A stretch of DNA of 39,625 bases from Phycisphaerae bacterium (lineage in GTDB: Bacteria > Planctomycetota > Phycisphaerae > UBA1845 > PWPN01): the NCBI GenBank assembly GCA_012719955.1, contig JAAXZI010000048.1, positions 1 through 39,625 of the forward strand, written 5' to 3'. Under the pieces are notes generated by a model. It was not told the origin of the DNA, made no database searches, and worked only from the letters and a program-made list of their open reading frames with translations. Both the position numbers and the translations under genes were made by a program. Shown piece by piece: positions 30,501-38,100 of the stretch (positions are counted from its first letter, which is position 1; every line of letters begins with the position of its first letter).

Positions 30501-30932
30501 TTCACGGTCGTGGCCACAGGCGAAGGCCCCCTGACCTATCAGTGGCTGAAGGACAACGTTCCCCTCGCGGAAGGCGGACATTACGCCGCCACGACCACTG
30601 CCACGCTGACCGTCTTTCCCGTCAAGACCGCGGATCTCGGCCAATACCGCTGCCGGGTCGAAAACGCGGCCGGACAGACCTTGTCAGACCCCGCGCCGTT
30701 GACCATCAACAGCGTGGGCGATTTCGACGACGATAACGACGTGGATCTCGAAGACTTCGCCCACTTCCAGGCCTGCTTCAGCGGGGCGGGCGAACCACAG
30801 CTCGACCCGGCCTGCGACAAGGCGCGTCTCGATAACGACCCGGACGTGGACCAGAACGACTGCGCGATCTTCCGCAAGTGCATGACCGGCCCGGGCATTC
30901 CGCTCGACCTGAGCTGTTTCGACAGAAACTGA
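27555..30932 (+). CDS. Secreted multidomain protein: glycosidase-like propeller, Ig-like, HAF, Ig-like, dockerin-like
   Basis: An 1125-aa exported protein. A hydrophobic segment at about 37-53 ends in TFAQPP, a probable signal cleavage. Residues 60-430 look like the five-bladed propeller of GH32/43-type glycosidases (LFVDDYAVESRSGVTRVYHP, repeated SPDGIHWT and SPDGLHWT blades). Then come an Ig-like domain (about 525-615, WYKNGVALAES..YHCVVSNPAG), HAF-like repeats (about 620-950, GSVIAGSSGNHPFIWSPTTG), a second Ig-like domain (about 970-1055, QWLKDNVPLAEG..YRCRVENAAG) and a dockerin-like end (DFDDDNDVDLEDFAHFQ). The start is uncertain: the n-region is long and no ribosome site is seen. A polysaccharide substrate is inferred only. 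Confidence 0.85.
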   Translation: MRGHEVRFSQDSILIPAQRVPIRYQGSKPRAAGRWARVVVLTVVLALIRSTFAQPPRSLNDLTGPWQLFVDDYAVESRSGVTRVYHPFTKYPHNPVLVADRPWEGNHIYVYGTVLPNESGPGYRLWYHALSNDPDRQRNLYATSPDGIHWTKPDLGIINYSGSTNNNIIIRRGAGDHILSVIHTPWETDPARRYKLINFDVATGRFLGAWSPDGLHWTDAPANPILPPASDVGNFAWDPHHGRYNGYLKMGSYVRNLRRRSVGFTCSKEFNTSWPALQLILEPDDFDDRWATGLQRTHFYGLCAFPYESMYLGFLWIFRATDDEGYYDGVIFVELVTSHDGVHWQRQEGDRPPILPLGPAGSWDGGMVFTTQHPLVEGDTIKLWYGGTSGTHAYFTKERTSIGLATLRKDGFASLDAGDTPGIIITRRLLHTQGPLRLNYKAAAGGFVRVELVDDSGAALPGYSFADCQPLTGDSTDQVVAWAGQTQLPAHPPAFRLRFFVRRASLYSFAAGDGVQLIVPPTISVQPQSVVAAGGETVQFTVDAAGYEPLSYRWYKNGVALAESQTCTGVDTPTLVIANVGAADVAAYHCVVSNPAGATSSAVVTLTLQSADFWPLGILPGATASAIAGITADGSVIAGSSGNHPFIWSPTTGLKSLGLPAGATSGAAVGVALDAGGRLVVPVNTNASTFKARTWIGTLSGSGSWSTLPRSAGREWTARGIGANASDLWIVGSTLTGGDGGVSRDACRYVQSTGTTSTVLLPPGGHDHSDLHAASDTGHFAGQYQHGGAPPTGGARNAMACTAGNTACEALHTLVGPPTSSHEAVARTISRNGQVVAGWSNLEPDLSLYQPVIWNGSKEPMELPLPPGSVKGEVLALNEDGTLAGGRCLESDGTATAFLWDPDHGTRRLSSVLSDLYGLDLAGWSLTEVQAISADGLVLAGNGVHDGHDEGWVVRFDRYNQLPPFIQQSPTPYAARVGAAAVFTVVATGEGPLTYQWLKDNVPLAEGGHYAATTTATLTVFPVKTADLGQYRCRVENAAGQTLSDPAPLTINSVGDFDDDNDVDLEDFAHFQACFSGAGEPQLDPACDKARLDNDPDVDQNDCAIFRKCMTGPGIPLDLSCFDRN

Positions 30933-30980
30933 ATGACCGTGCGCGATGCGGCGACAACAAAGCGCCGCGCTTCATCGGGG

Positions 30981-31080
30981 GGCGGGCATCCTGCCCGCCT
31001 GATTCACAGCCGGTGTGTGCCACGGCTCCTGAGCTTATGGCGGAATCGTCCCGACACGGCTCAAGAGCCGCGGCACACAA
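30981..31080. repeat. Palindromic repeats between convergent genes
   Basis: GGCGGGCA-TCC-TGCCCGCC (30981-30999) is a perfect palindrome of the family seen at 34.8-36.0 kb. About 15 bases later a second, larger inverted repeat begins: TGTGTGCC-A-CGGCTC on one side and GAGCCG-C-GGCACACA on the other (to about 31079). Either could act as a bidirectional terminator between the stops at 30932 and 31145, but neither has a U-tract. Confidence 0.6.
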
Positions 31081-31144
31081 ATCGTGCTTTTTGTTGACTC
31101 ACCATCGCGCACGGCCACCAAGAATGCCCCTTGCGGGACAAACA

Positions 31145-33187
31145 CTACGGCTTGAGCCGCGCCACGGTCTGGGCAAATTGCTCCGCATACCGCCGGCTCA
31201 GTGTCTCCCGCAGCTTCGAGTCGGCCGTCAGGACGAACATCCGCGCCACCTCCAGCCGGCCCATGTCGAGCGTCACCTGTTGCCCGTCCTGCCGCCAGGC
31301 CAGATCGCCGATCCCCTGCTCGGAAATCTCAAAAGCCGTCGCCACCTTCAGCCAAGCTGGCGGGGTGACCGCCAAAGCGGCCTTCTCGACCGGCACGACC
31401 ACCGTCCCCTGTCGATCGCTGGCGATACCCTCATTGACTACCAGCAGCAGAAGTGAATCATCACCGGCCAACAGCGAACGCACCCATAAATGGGAAGGGG
31501 CTTTGACCGTCACGGCCGCCGGGCAGCTCCGGGTAATCAGTGGACCCGCCGTACGGGTCAGCGCCCCCAGCAGTCCGATTTCGCGCCACAGGGCTACGCC
31601 GTCCGGATCCGACGACCCGCAGCCGTGGAACTCGCCGTAGGGCGTGTACCACCAGTACGAAAGCGCCTTTGCCCCGCCGGCCAGCGCGTAGAATACCTCC
31701 ATCCGCTTCTCTGCCGGCGTCGCAAAGCGGAAGGGCGAGCCGGGGATATCGTGCCGGACGCTGTTGAGAATAATGTGCAGCGGCTTGGGCGCGCAGGCCG
31801 ACTGGCAAATGGTGGCCACGCCAAACACGTAGGTCGGTTTGACGAACGACGCCGCCCACGCCGGCCGCTGGTTCCACGCGATCCGCTGCTGTTCCTGGTA
31901 GTAGGGGTCGGCGCAATAAATGTCCGGAAGCTGCGCGTACACATACCAGTTCGCCGGCTTGAACGTGTTGTCCACATTCAGAAGCTGAGGCACGTCCTGA
32001 ACCTCCTCGCGCCAGTCGCGGCTGCGCTGCACCAGCGGCTGGGCCAACGCCCCCAGCCGGAGCCCAAGATCGAGTTGGGTCACCTCGAAATCGTGAGCGT
32101 CGGGCTCGTCGGTGAGAAACACGTACAGCGGGTCGCGCAGCGTTTTGTCCGGGTGGCTCATCATCAGGTTCAACCCGGTTTGCCGTCGATATTCCAGCCC
32201 TTCAGGGGTCTCCAACCATTTCCAGACCTCGCTGGAAATCGAATACATCAGGGCGTTCACGTTGTGCAGGCGCATGTCATTGAGGAAATAATCAACACGC
32301 TCCTGCTCTGTCGCTCCCTTGTTGATATACCCCCACATTCCGTATACGAACTCGCCGGAAAAGGCCCGCTGCCCGGCCCGGGCGACAGAGCCGTCCGCAT
32401 AGGCCACTTCGAAGAGGTGAAAGGAACCGCGGGCCAGCATCGACTCCAGGCGGGCGCTCACCACGACCACACCCAGTTCGGGATCAAAGGCTATCCGAGA
32501 TCGTGACATCAGATCCCTGCCATCCATCCGCATGCCCATGGGGCGAGTCTCCCGCTTCGGATGACGGGCGTACAGGACCACCTCGTCAAGAGAGGCCGAA
32601 AGACTGAGTCCCTCCACCCGTGGTGCGGCCGGTCCGCCGCACGGCACGCGAACCGAAGCACGCTCCTCGCCAGCAACCACCTCCACTTGCAGCGCGGCCG
32701 GACGCGGAAGCCGCCGCAGTCGCACGACCACCTCTGTCGCACCCCCGGCCGGCACCGTCCACGGTTCCGCCTTCCACCACACCGGCTCCCCGGCCTCGAT
32801 CAGGCGATCGATCTGATCCTTGGGCAACTTGGAGAAATGCAGGCTCGCCGGCCACATGCCGCTCACCTTGGCCTGGTGAGAAAAGGCAATCGCCTTGGAC
32901 AGATTCACCCCCTCCAACAGCACGTCGTTCACCTCCACCCGGCCGGCCGACGCGTTACGCAGGTAGACGTGAAGATATGCCCCCGGCGGCAGATCGACCC
33001 GGGTGGATTGCAGCGGATCACCATCCTTGCTCTCCAGCGCCCATCCTTCAGACCACAGATGCGTAAATTGCGGAAAAGGCGTGTCGGCCCGGCTCACCGC
33101 CCCGATCACCTCCAGTCCCGCCGCCCGGTCGGCCGCAACCCCAAATAAAAGGCATACCCCCACCGCACAGACTGCCGTCCTGCTCAT
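31145..33187 (-). CDS. Secreted protein, possible glycoside hydrolase (GH123-like)
   Basis: A 680-aa protein with a signal peptide (AVCAVGVCLLFGVAADRAAG). The N-terminal 270 residues look like beta-sandwich domains; the C-terminal part looks like an alpha/beta barrel with GMWGYINKG, YVFLTDEPDAHDF (Asp360-Glu361) and YWWYTPYGEFHGCGSSDPDG. An adjacent Asp-Glu pair before Pro is reminiscent of GH123-type or DUF4091-type hydrolases, so a glycosidase is plausible but unproven. The start at 33187 has AGGAG seven bases upstream. It is divergent from the ceramidase-family gene and may share its control region. Confidence 0.75.
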   Translation of the reverse strand: MSRTAVCAVGVCLLFGVAADRAAGLEVIGAVSRADTPFPQFTHLWSEGWALESKDGDPLQSTRVDLPPGAYLHVYLRNASAGRVEVNDVLLEGVNLSKAIAFSHQAKVSGMWPASLHFSKLPKDQIDRLIEAGEPVWWKAEPWTVPAGGATEVVVRLRRLPRPAALQVEVVAGEERASVRVPCGGPAAPRVEGLSLSASLDEVVLYARHPKRETRPMGMRMDGRDLMSRSRIAFDPELGVVVVSARLESMLARGSFHLFEVAYADGSVARAGQRAFSGEFVYGMWGYINKGATEQERVDYFLNDMRLHNVNALMYSISSEVWKWLETPEGLEYRRQTGLNLMMSHPDKTLRDPLYVFLTDEPDAHDFEVTQLDLGLRLGALAQPLVQRSRDWREEVQDVPQLLNVDNTFKPANWYVYAQLPDIYCADPYYQEQQRIAWNQRPAWAASFVKPTYVFGVATICQSACAPKPLHIILNSVRHDIPGSPFRFATPAEKRMEVFYALAGGAKALSYWWYTPYGEFHGCGSSDPDGVALWREIGLLGALTRTAGPLITRSCPAAVTVKAPSHLWVRSLLAGDDSLLLLVVNEGIASDRQGTVVVPVEKAALAVTPPAWLKVATAFEISEQGIGDLAWRQDGQQVTLDMGRLEVARMFVLTADSKLRETLSRRYAEQFAQTVARLKP

Positions 33188-33247
33188 TGCCGACTCCTGA
33201 AAGTACGTGCGGGGCCCCGGCACAACGATTCCGTAAGCTGCACCTTG

Positions 33248-33275
33248 TTGACCCCCCTGGCCGTTCCGCTATCTT
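33248..33275 (+). promoter_or_regulatory. Promoter of the ceramidase-family gene
   Basis: TTGACC (33248-33253), a 16-base spacer and TATCTT (33270-33275), about 115 bases before the start at 33391, in the 203-base divergent region. No clear partner promoter was found for the leftward gene. Confidence 0.5.
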
Positions 33276-33390
33276 CACGTATCAGAGCGACAGTTCAAGA
33301 CCCGACACCGAGCCGCGAACGTTATTGAGGCGACACTTGAGCCCGACGCGTCAGCCAGGGCATTCTGTCCGATCCGAGGAGAACAAACCC

Positions 33391-34791
33391 ATGCGAAGCG
33401 GAACCTGCTGGATCCTGTTGCTGATTACCCTGCCTTGCCTGTACGCGGAACTGAAGGCTGAATCGCTCCGCGCCGGGGCGGCCGCCGTCAAGATCACCCC
33501 GCCTACGGGAATCGCGATGGCCGGCTACTATTTTGATCGCGGGGCCCAGGGCACACATGACGACCTCTACGCCAGGGCGCTGGTCCTCGAAAACGGTAAC
33601 CAGCGGGCCGCCCTGGTCACGCTGGACCTGATCTCGACGACCGCGCCGCTGGTGCAGGCCGCCCGCGAGCAGATCGAGAAGGCCACCGGCATCCCCGGCC
33701 AGCACGTCATGATCAGCGCGACCCATGCCCACACCGGCCCGGTATTGGCCAAACGCGGCATCCGCGAAGATGAGCAGGGTGGGGCCGCGAATCTGTCGGT
33801 CCAATACTCGGCCAAGCTGCCCGGGCTCATTGCCGAGGCGGTGCAACTGGCGGCCTCGCGGTTGCAGCCGGCGCGGGCACTGGCCGGCCTGGGACGCGAA
33901 GAGCATCTCCCCTTCAACCGCCGTTACTTCATGCAGGACGGAACGGTGGGCTGGAACCCCGGCAAGCGCAATCCGCGGATCGTCAAACCGGCCGGTCCCA
34001 TCGATCCGGACGTGGGTGTGGTACTGTTCGAACAGTTGGACGGCGCCGCTCAGGGGGGAGCCATCGCCACCTGCGTCAACTTCGCCATGCATCCGGACAC
34101 GGTCGGCGGGCAGTATTTCTCCGCCGATTACCCCGGCGTGCTGGCGCGGCAGTTGGCCGCCTACAAGGGTGAAGACATGGTCACGCTGTTTGCCAACGGC
34201 GCCTGCGGCAACATCAACCATGTGGACGTGAACTGGGCCGACCGGCAACGCGGCCCCCAGGAGGCCCACCGCATCGGCACCATCCTGGCCGCGGAAGTGC
34301 TGCGGACGTACAAGAAGGTGCAACCGCTGGCCGGGCATGACCTGCGCATCCGCCGTGAGATCGTCAAGCTCCCCCTGCCGCCGGTGACGGAAGAAGAGGC
34401 CGCCAAGGCCCGCGAGACCGTGCAGCGCCTGGGCACCAAGGACAACCGGGGCTTCATGGACAAGGTCCGGGCCTACCGCGCTTTGGACGTGGCCGCGCGT
34501 AAGGGTAAGCCGCACGAAGTGGAGGTGCAGGTGATCGCACTGGGCGACGAGGTGGCCTGGGTGAGCCTACCGGGAGAGGCGTTCGTCGAGCTCGGTCTGG
34601 CCATCAAGAAGGCCTCGCCCTTCAAGTACACGCTGATCGTGGAACTGGCCAACGGCTCCATCGGCTACATCCCCGACCGGCCGGCCTACGAGCAGGGCAA
34701 CTACGAGCCGGAGAGCGCCCGCTGTGCCGCCGGCTCCGGCGAACTACTCGTCGATACGGCCATCCGCTTGCTGAAGGAATTCCGGCAGTAA
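33391..34791 (+). CDS. Secreted neutral/alkaline ceramidase-family protein
   Basis: A 466-aa protein with a signal peptide (CWILLLITLPCLYAELKAES). It shows the family marks GAAAVKITPPTGIAMAGY near the start, THAHTGP at 111-117 (zinc-binding histidines), NFAMHPDTVGG and FANGACGNINHVD. Family members hydrolyse ceramides or related N-acyl amides. The GDxSPN nucleophile motif of characterised ceramidases is not seen; GACGNIN is in its place, so substrate and even activity are uncertain. The protein is also shorter than typical ceramidases. The start at 33391 has GAGGAG about nine bases upstream. Confidence 0.88.
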   Translation: MRSGTCWILLLITLPCLYAELKAESLRAGAAAVKITPPTGIAMAGYYFDRGAQGTHDDLYARALVLENGNQRAALVTLDLISTTAPLVQAAREQIEKATGIPGQHVMISATHAHTGPVLAKRGIREDEQGGAANLSVQYSAKLPGLIAEAVQLAASRLQPARALAGLGREEHLPFNRRYFMQDGTVGWNPGKRNPRIVKPAGPIDPDVGVVLFEQLDGAAQGGAIATCVNFAMHPDTVGGQYFSADYPGVLARQLAAYKGEDMVTLFANGACGNINHVDVNWADRQRGPQEAHRIGTILAAEVLRTYKKVQPLAGHDLRIRREIVKLPLPPVTEEEAAKARETVQRLGTKDNRGFMDKVRAYRALDVAARKGKPHEVEVQVIALGDEVAWVSLPGEAFVELGLAIKKASPFKYTLIVELANGSIGYIPDRPAYEQGNYEPESARCAAGSGELLVDTAIRLLKEFRQ

Positions 34792-34796
34792 GCCAG

Positions 34797-35027
34797 GAGG
34801 GCGAGCATCTTGCCCGCCTCTGTCTTGGAGGGCGAGCATCTTGCCCGCCTTGGTCTGGGCTGGGCATCCTGTCCGCCTCAAAGGCGTGCAAGATGTACGC
34901 CCTCCGAGGCGCCCCCCCGTTCTGCCCCATGCCATCTTGTGGTAGCGGCCGGGCTCCGTACCGGCCGTTTCACCGGACAAAACGCCTGCACCTGTCTGGA
35001 TCCAGAAAGGCGGGCAGGATGCCCGCC
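34797..35027. repeat. Cluster of GGCGGGCA-type palindromes
   Basis: The 330-base gap between convergent genes (stops at 34791 and 35122) is largely repeat. It holds two tandem copies of GGCGAGCA-TCT-TGCCCGCC, a TGGGCATCCTGTCCGCC copy, an inverted-sense copy around GGCGTGCAAGATGTACGCC, and a perfect GGCGGGCA-GGA-TGCCCGCC at 35009-35027. A CGGCCGG/CCGGCCG palindrome sits between them. No gene is supported; the repeats may serve as a bidirectional terminator. Confidence 0.7.
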
Positions 35028-35094
35028 CCCCTGCATCGGCGGGACGCCGGTGCCACACGGCACGAACACCACCCCAGGCCCGTCCTCACTTCCC

Positions 35095-35146
35095 CAGTTC
35101 TCAGTTCTCAGTTCTCAGTTTTCAGTTCTCAGTTCTTGAGTTCTCA
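35095..35146. repeat. Heptamer array H4, entering a coding region
   Basis: Seven near-perfect units of CAGTTCT: three exact, one CAGTTTT, two exact, one changed. Unlike H1-H3 there is no inverted half. The array runs across the stop codon of the 1420-aa ATPase gene (35122) and supplies its last codons. Confidence 0.85.
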
Positions 35147-38100
35147 CTTCGCGACGCCAGTCGCTCTCTCACGCTCTGGAGCCACTCTGCGTCCGGCAGC
35201 GCATACGGCCGGAACTTCTCCAGCGTCCCGTGCTCCTCGCTGTAGGCCAGAGCCCGGTTCTGGCCCAGCTTGTTGGCCAGCGGCGAGTCGATGAGATTGC
35301 TCGAATCGGACGCGCTCATCTGGAACAGGATGCGGTTGTCGAACTCGCGCAGGCTGGCGCGGTCCAGCGTCCGTTCCACCGCCGCCGGCGTGTCGCACCA
35401 GGCCACCACGTGCATGCCCACCGGCGGCCCTTCGCGCAGCAGGTCCGCAAACTGCCGGTCCGGTGCGGGCTTCGCGTCCTCCTCGCGCGGTGAGAAACTG
35501 AACGAATCCTCCTGCCTGCGCAAGACCCGGTAGCGCTGCAGTCCGTAGATCAGCACATACACGGCCGGCAGGTTCAGGTCTTCGCTGGATTGCCGCTGCG
35601 CCAATTCCTCGGCCACCTCGTTGATGGCCTCCGGCACGGCCCGGTACTCCACGAGTCTCACTTCATGCGGCACAACGTCCTTCAAACGCGGGAATACTGT
35701 CGCCAGCGGCGAATCGGAAGGGCTGCCGTCCAGCACGTAGAATTTGGCCGCATCGGGCGCGTGCTGAGCGGCCAGCGAGATCAGCGACGATGCCAGCAGG
35801 GCCAGCCCCGATTCCTCCTGCTGGCCGATGATGAGCACGTTAGCCCCACTCTGCCGCCGCAGCGTCACCGCGGTCGGTTCCTTGATGGCCACCGGCTCGC
35901 CCAGCCACACCCGCGGCGCCTCGACCCGGGGGGCGGACATCTTGTCCGCCTCGTGTGGAGCAGGCATCTTGCCTGCTTCGTGTGGTGCGTGCGTCTCACC
36001 GGTGCCAGGCGGGCAAGATGCCCGCCCTCCCTTGTCCAGCAGCGCCGCCAGCAGGGAGTTCTTGCGGATATCGGCCGGCACGTTGCCTTCGAACACCACC
36101 ATTTCCGGGATTGAAATCCCTCGCTCGCGCTTCGGGCTCAAAAGCCCCTCGCGCTCGGCCTTTTCACGCACGCGCTCCAAAAACTTGTCGCGCCCCTCGT
36201 CCGGCAGCCACGACACCTGGAACGGGCTGTTGGCCTCCACCAGGCCGCTCATGTCGTTGTAGATCGCCTCGCCCGGCCGGGAGAGCAGCCGGGCCGCGGA
36301 GTTGCCGTCGCCCAGGATGACCTGCGAATCCGCCTCGGAGGTCTGCAGGGCCACGCGCACGGCCATCTGCCCGATGGTGCTGCGCGCCAGCCCCGAGGTC
36401 CCGCCGATGGTCTGCGAACCCAGCAGCAGATGGATCCCGAACGCACGGCCCTGCCGAACCAGCCGGTCCAGCAGCAAACTGGCGTCCTGGGCAATGCGGT
36501 CGTCCTCGCTGAAGAACTCCTGGAACTCGTCGATGATCAGCAGCGTCCGCGGCAGCTTCCGGCCCGAGGCCTGGCGATAACTCGCCAGATCCTGCACACC
36601 CAGCTTGCGGAACATCTCGCCGCGCCGGCCCAACTCCGCGTCCACCCGCTGGAGCACGCTGAGGCCGAATTCCCGGTCGCTCTCCACGGCCACGGCCCGC
36701 GCGTGCGGCAGCCGGTGCGTCGCATAGGCCTTGAACTCCACGCCCTTCTTGAAGTCCACTAAATAGAACTCCACCTCCTCGGGCGAATACCACAGCGCCA
36801 GGTTGGTAATCAGCACGTGCAGCAGGGTGGACTTACCCGAGCCGGTCTTGCCGGCGATCAGGCCGTGCTGGGCCACGCCGCGTCCCAGCCGCAACATCTG
36901 CAACCGGCTGGCCCCCATCCGTCCGATGGGCACTTCCACGTCGTTGTCCGTGCTGCGCGACCACATCCGGTCGTCGGTCGGCGCGATGCTCTCAAACGGC
37001 ACCTCCACGCGCTTGGACTCACGCGCCTCGCGCCCGATCACGTGCAGCGTCCGCGTCAGGAACTCCTCGGAGGGCGGTGGGTCCACCATCAGCGGGAACC
37101 GCTTGAACACCTCGTCCTCCCAGACGAACCGGTCTTTCTGGTGCACCAGACTCACGCTGCTGGCCGCCAGTTCCTCCGGCGGCACCCCCGGCGGCAGCGG
37201 CTGCCGCGTGTCCCGCGCGATCAGCGTGTACACCCCGCAGCGCGCCCCGGTGCCGATGATCGAGGCCAGCCGGCGCAGCGCGTCTTCGCTGAATCCCAGC
37301 GGAAAATCGGCGATGACCAGGAACCGGTACGGCTCGGCCAGCTCGCCGGCCTGGGCGTTGTAGGCGTCGATGGTGGGGAACTCGTTGCGCAAATACTTCT
37401 GGATGACCGTCTCCATGTGCTCGGTCAGGTCCGCCAGCCGTCGCTCGATGTGGTCGCTTTCCGTCCAGATGCGGTTGCCCACCAGGGACTCGTCGTAATC
37501 CGCCAGGTGCATAAAACCGGCGAAGTTCTGCCCCAACCCCACGGGATCGATGATCGTGAACCGCACCCGCCCGGCCGGCAACGACACCAGCAGCCGCATC
37601 ATCACCATCCGCAGCACGCGAATGGCCTCCGCCCGGCCGGTATGGTCCGAGGCCACCAGCAGCGAGGCCTGCTTCGGGAACGCCAACAGAGCCGGCACCG
37701 CGAACTCCTCGGGCAAGGCCAGCGACCCGGGCACGCGCTCGGTGATCTGCTTGAGATCGACCTTCATCTCGCCGAAACGAACCACCGACGTGAACTGCCG
37801 CGGCGGCTTCCAGCCCTGCCACTCGGGCGATTCCCAGTCCAGCGGCGCCTGCCCGAGGCCACGCTGCCGGCCGTCGATAGGCTCCTGGATCTGGGCCAGC
37901 CCGGTTCGCCAGCGCTGCTCGAGTTCCCGCCGACCGGCCTCGTAGTCGTTGCGGATCCGGACCAGGGCCTGCTCGTGCCGTTCGCGCGCTTCGCGCTGCT
38001 CGCGCTGATGGCGCTCCTCGACCTCGGCCAGCATGGCCGCCCGCCAGCGCTCGGCCTCGCCAAGACTCGCCTCCCGCTGGGCCTCTATCTTCGCCAGCAG

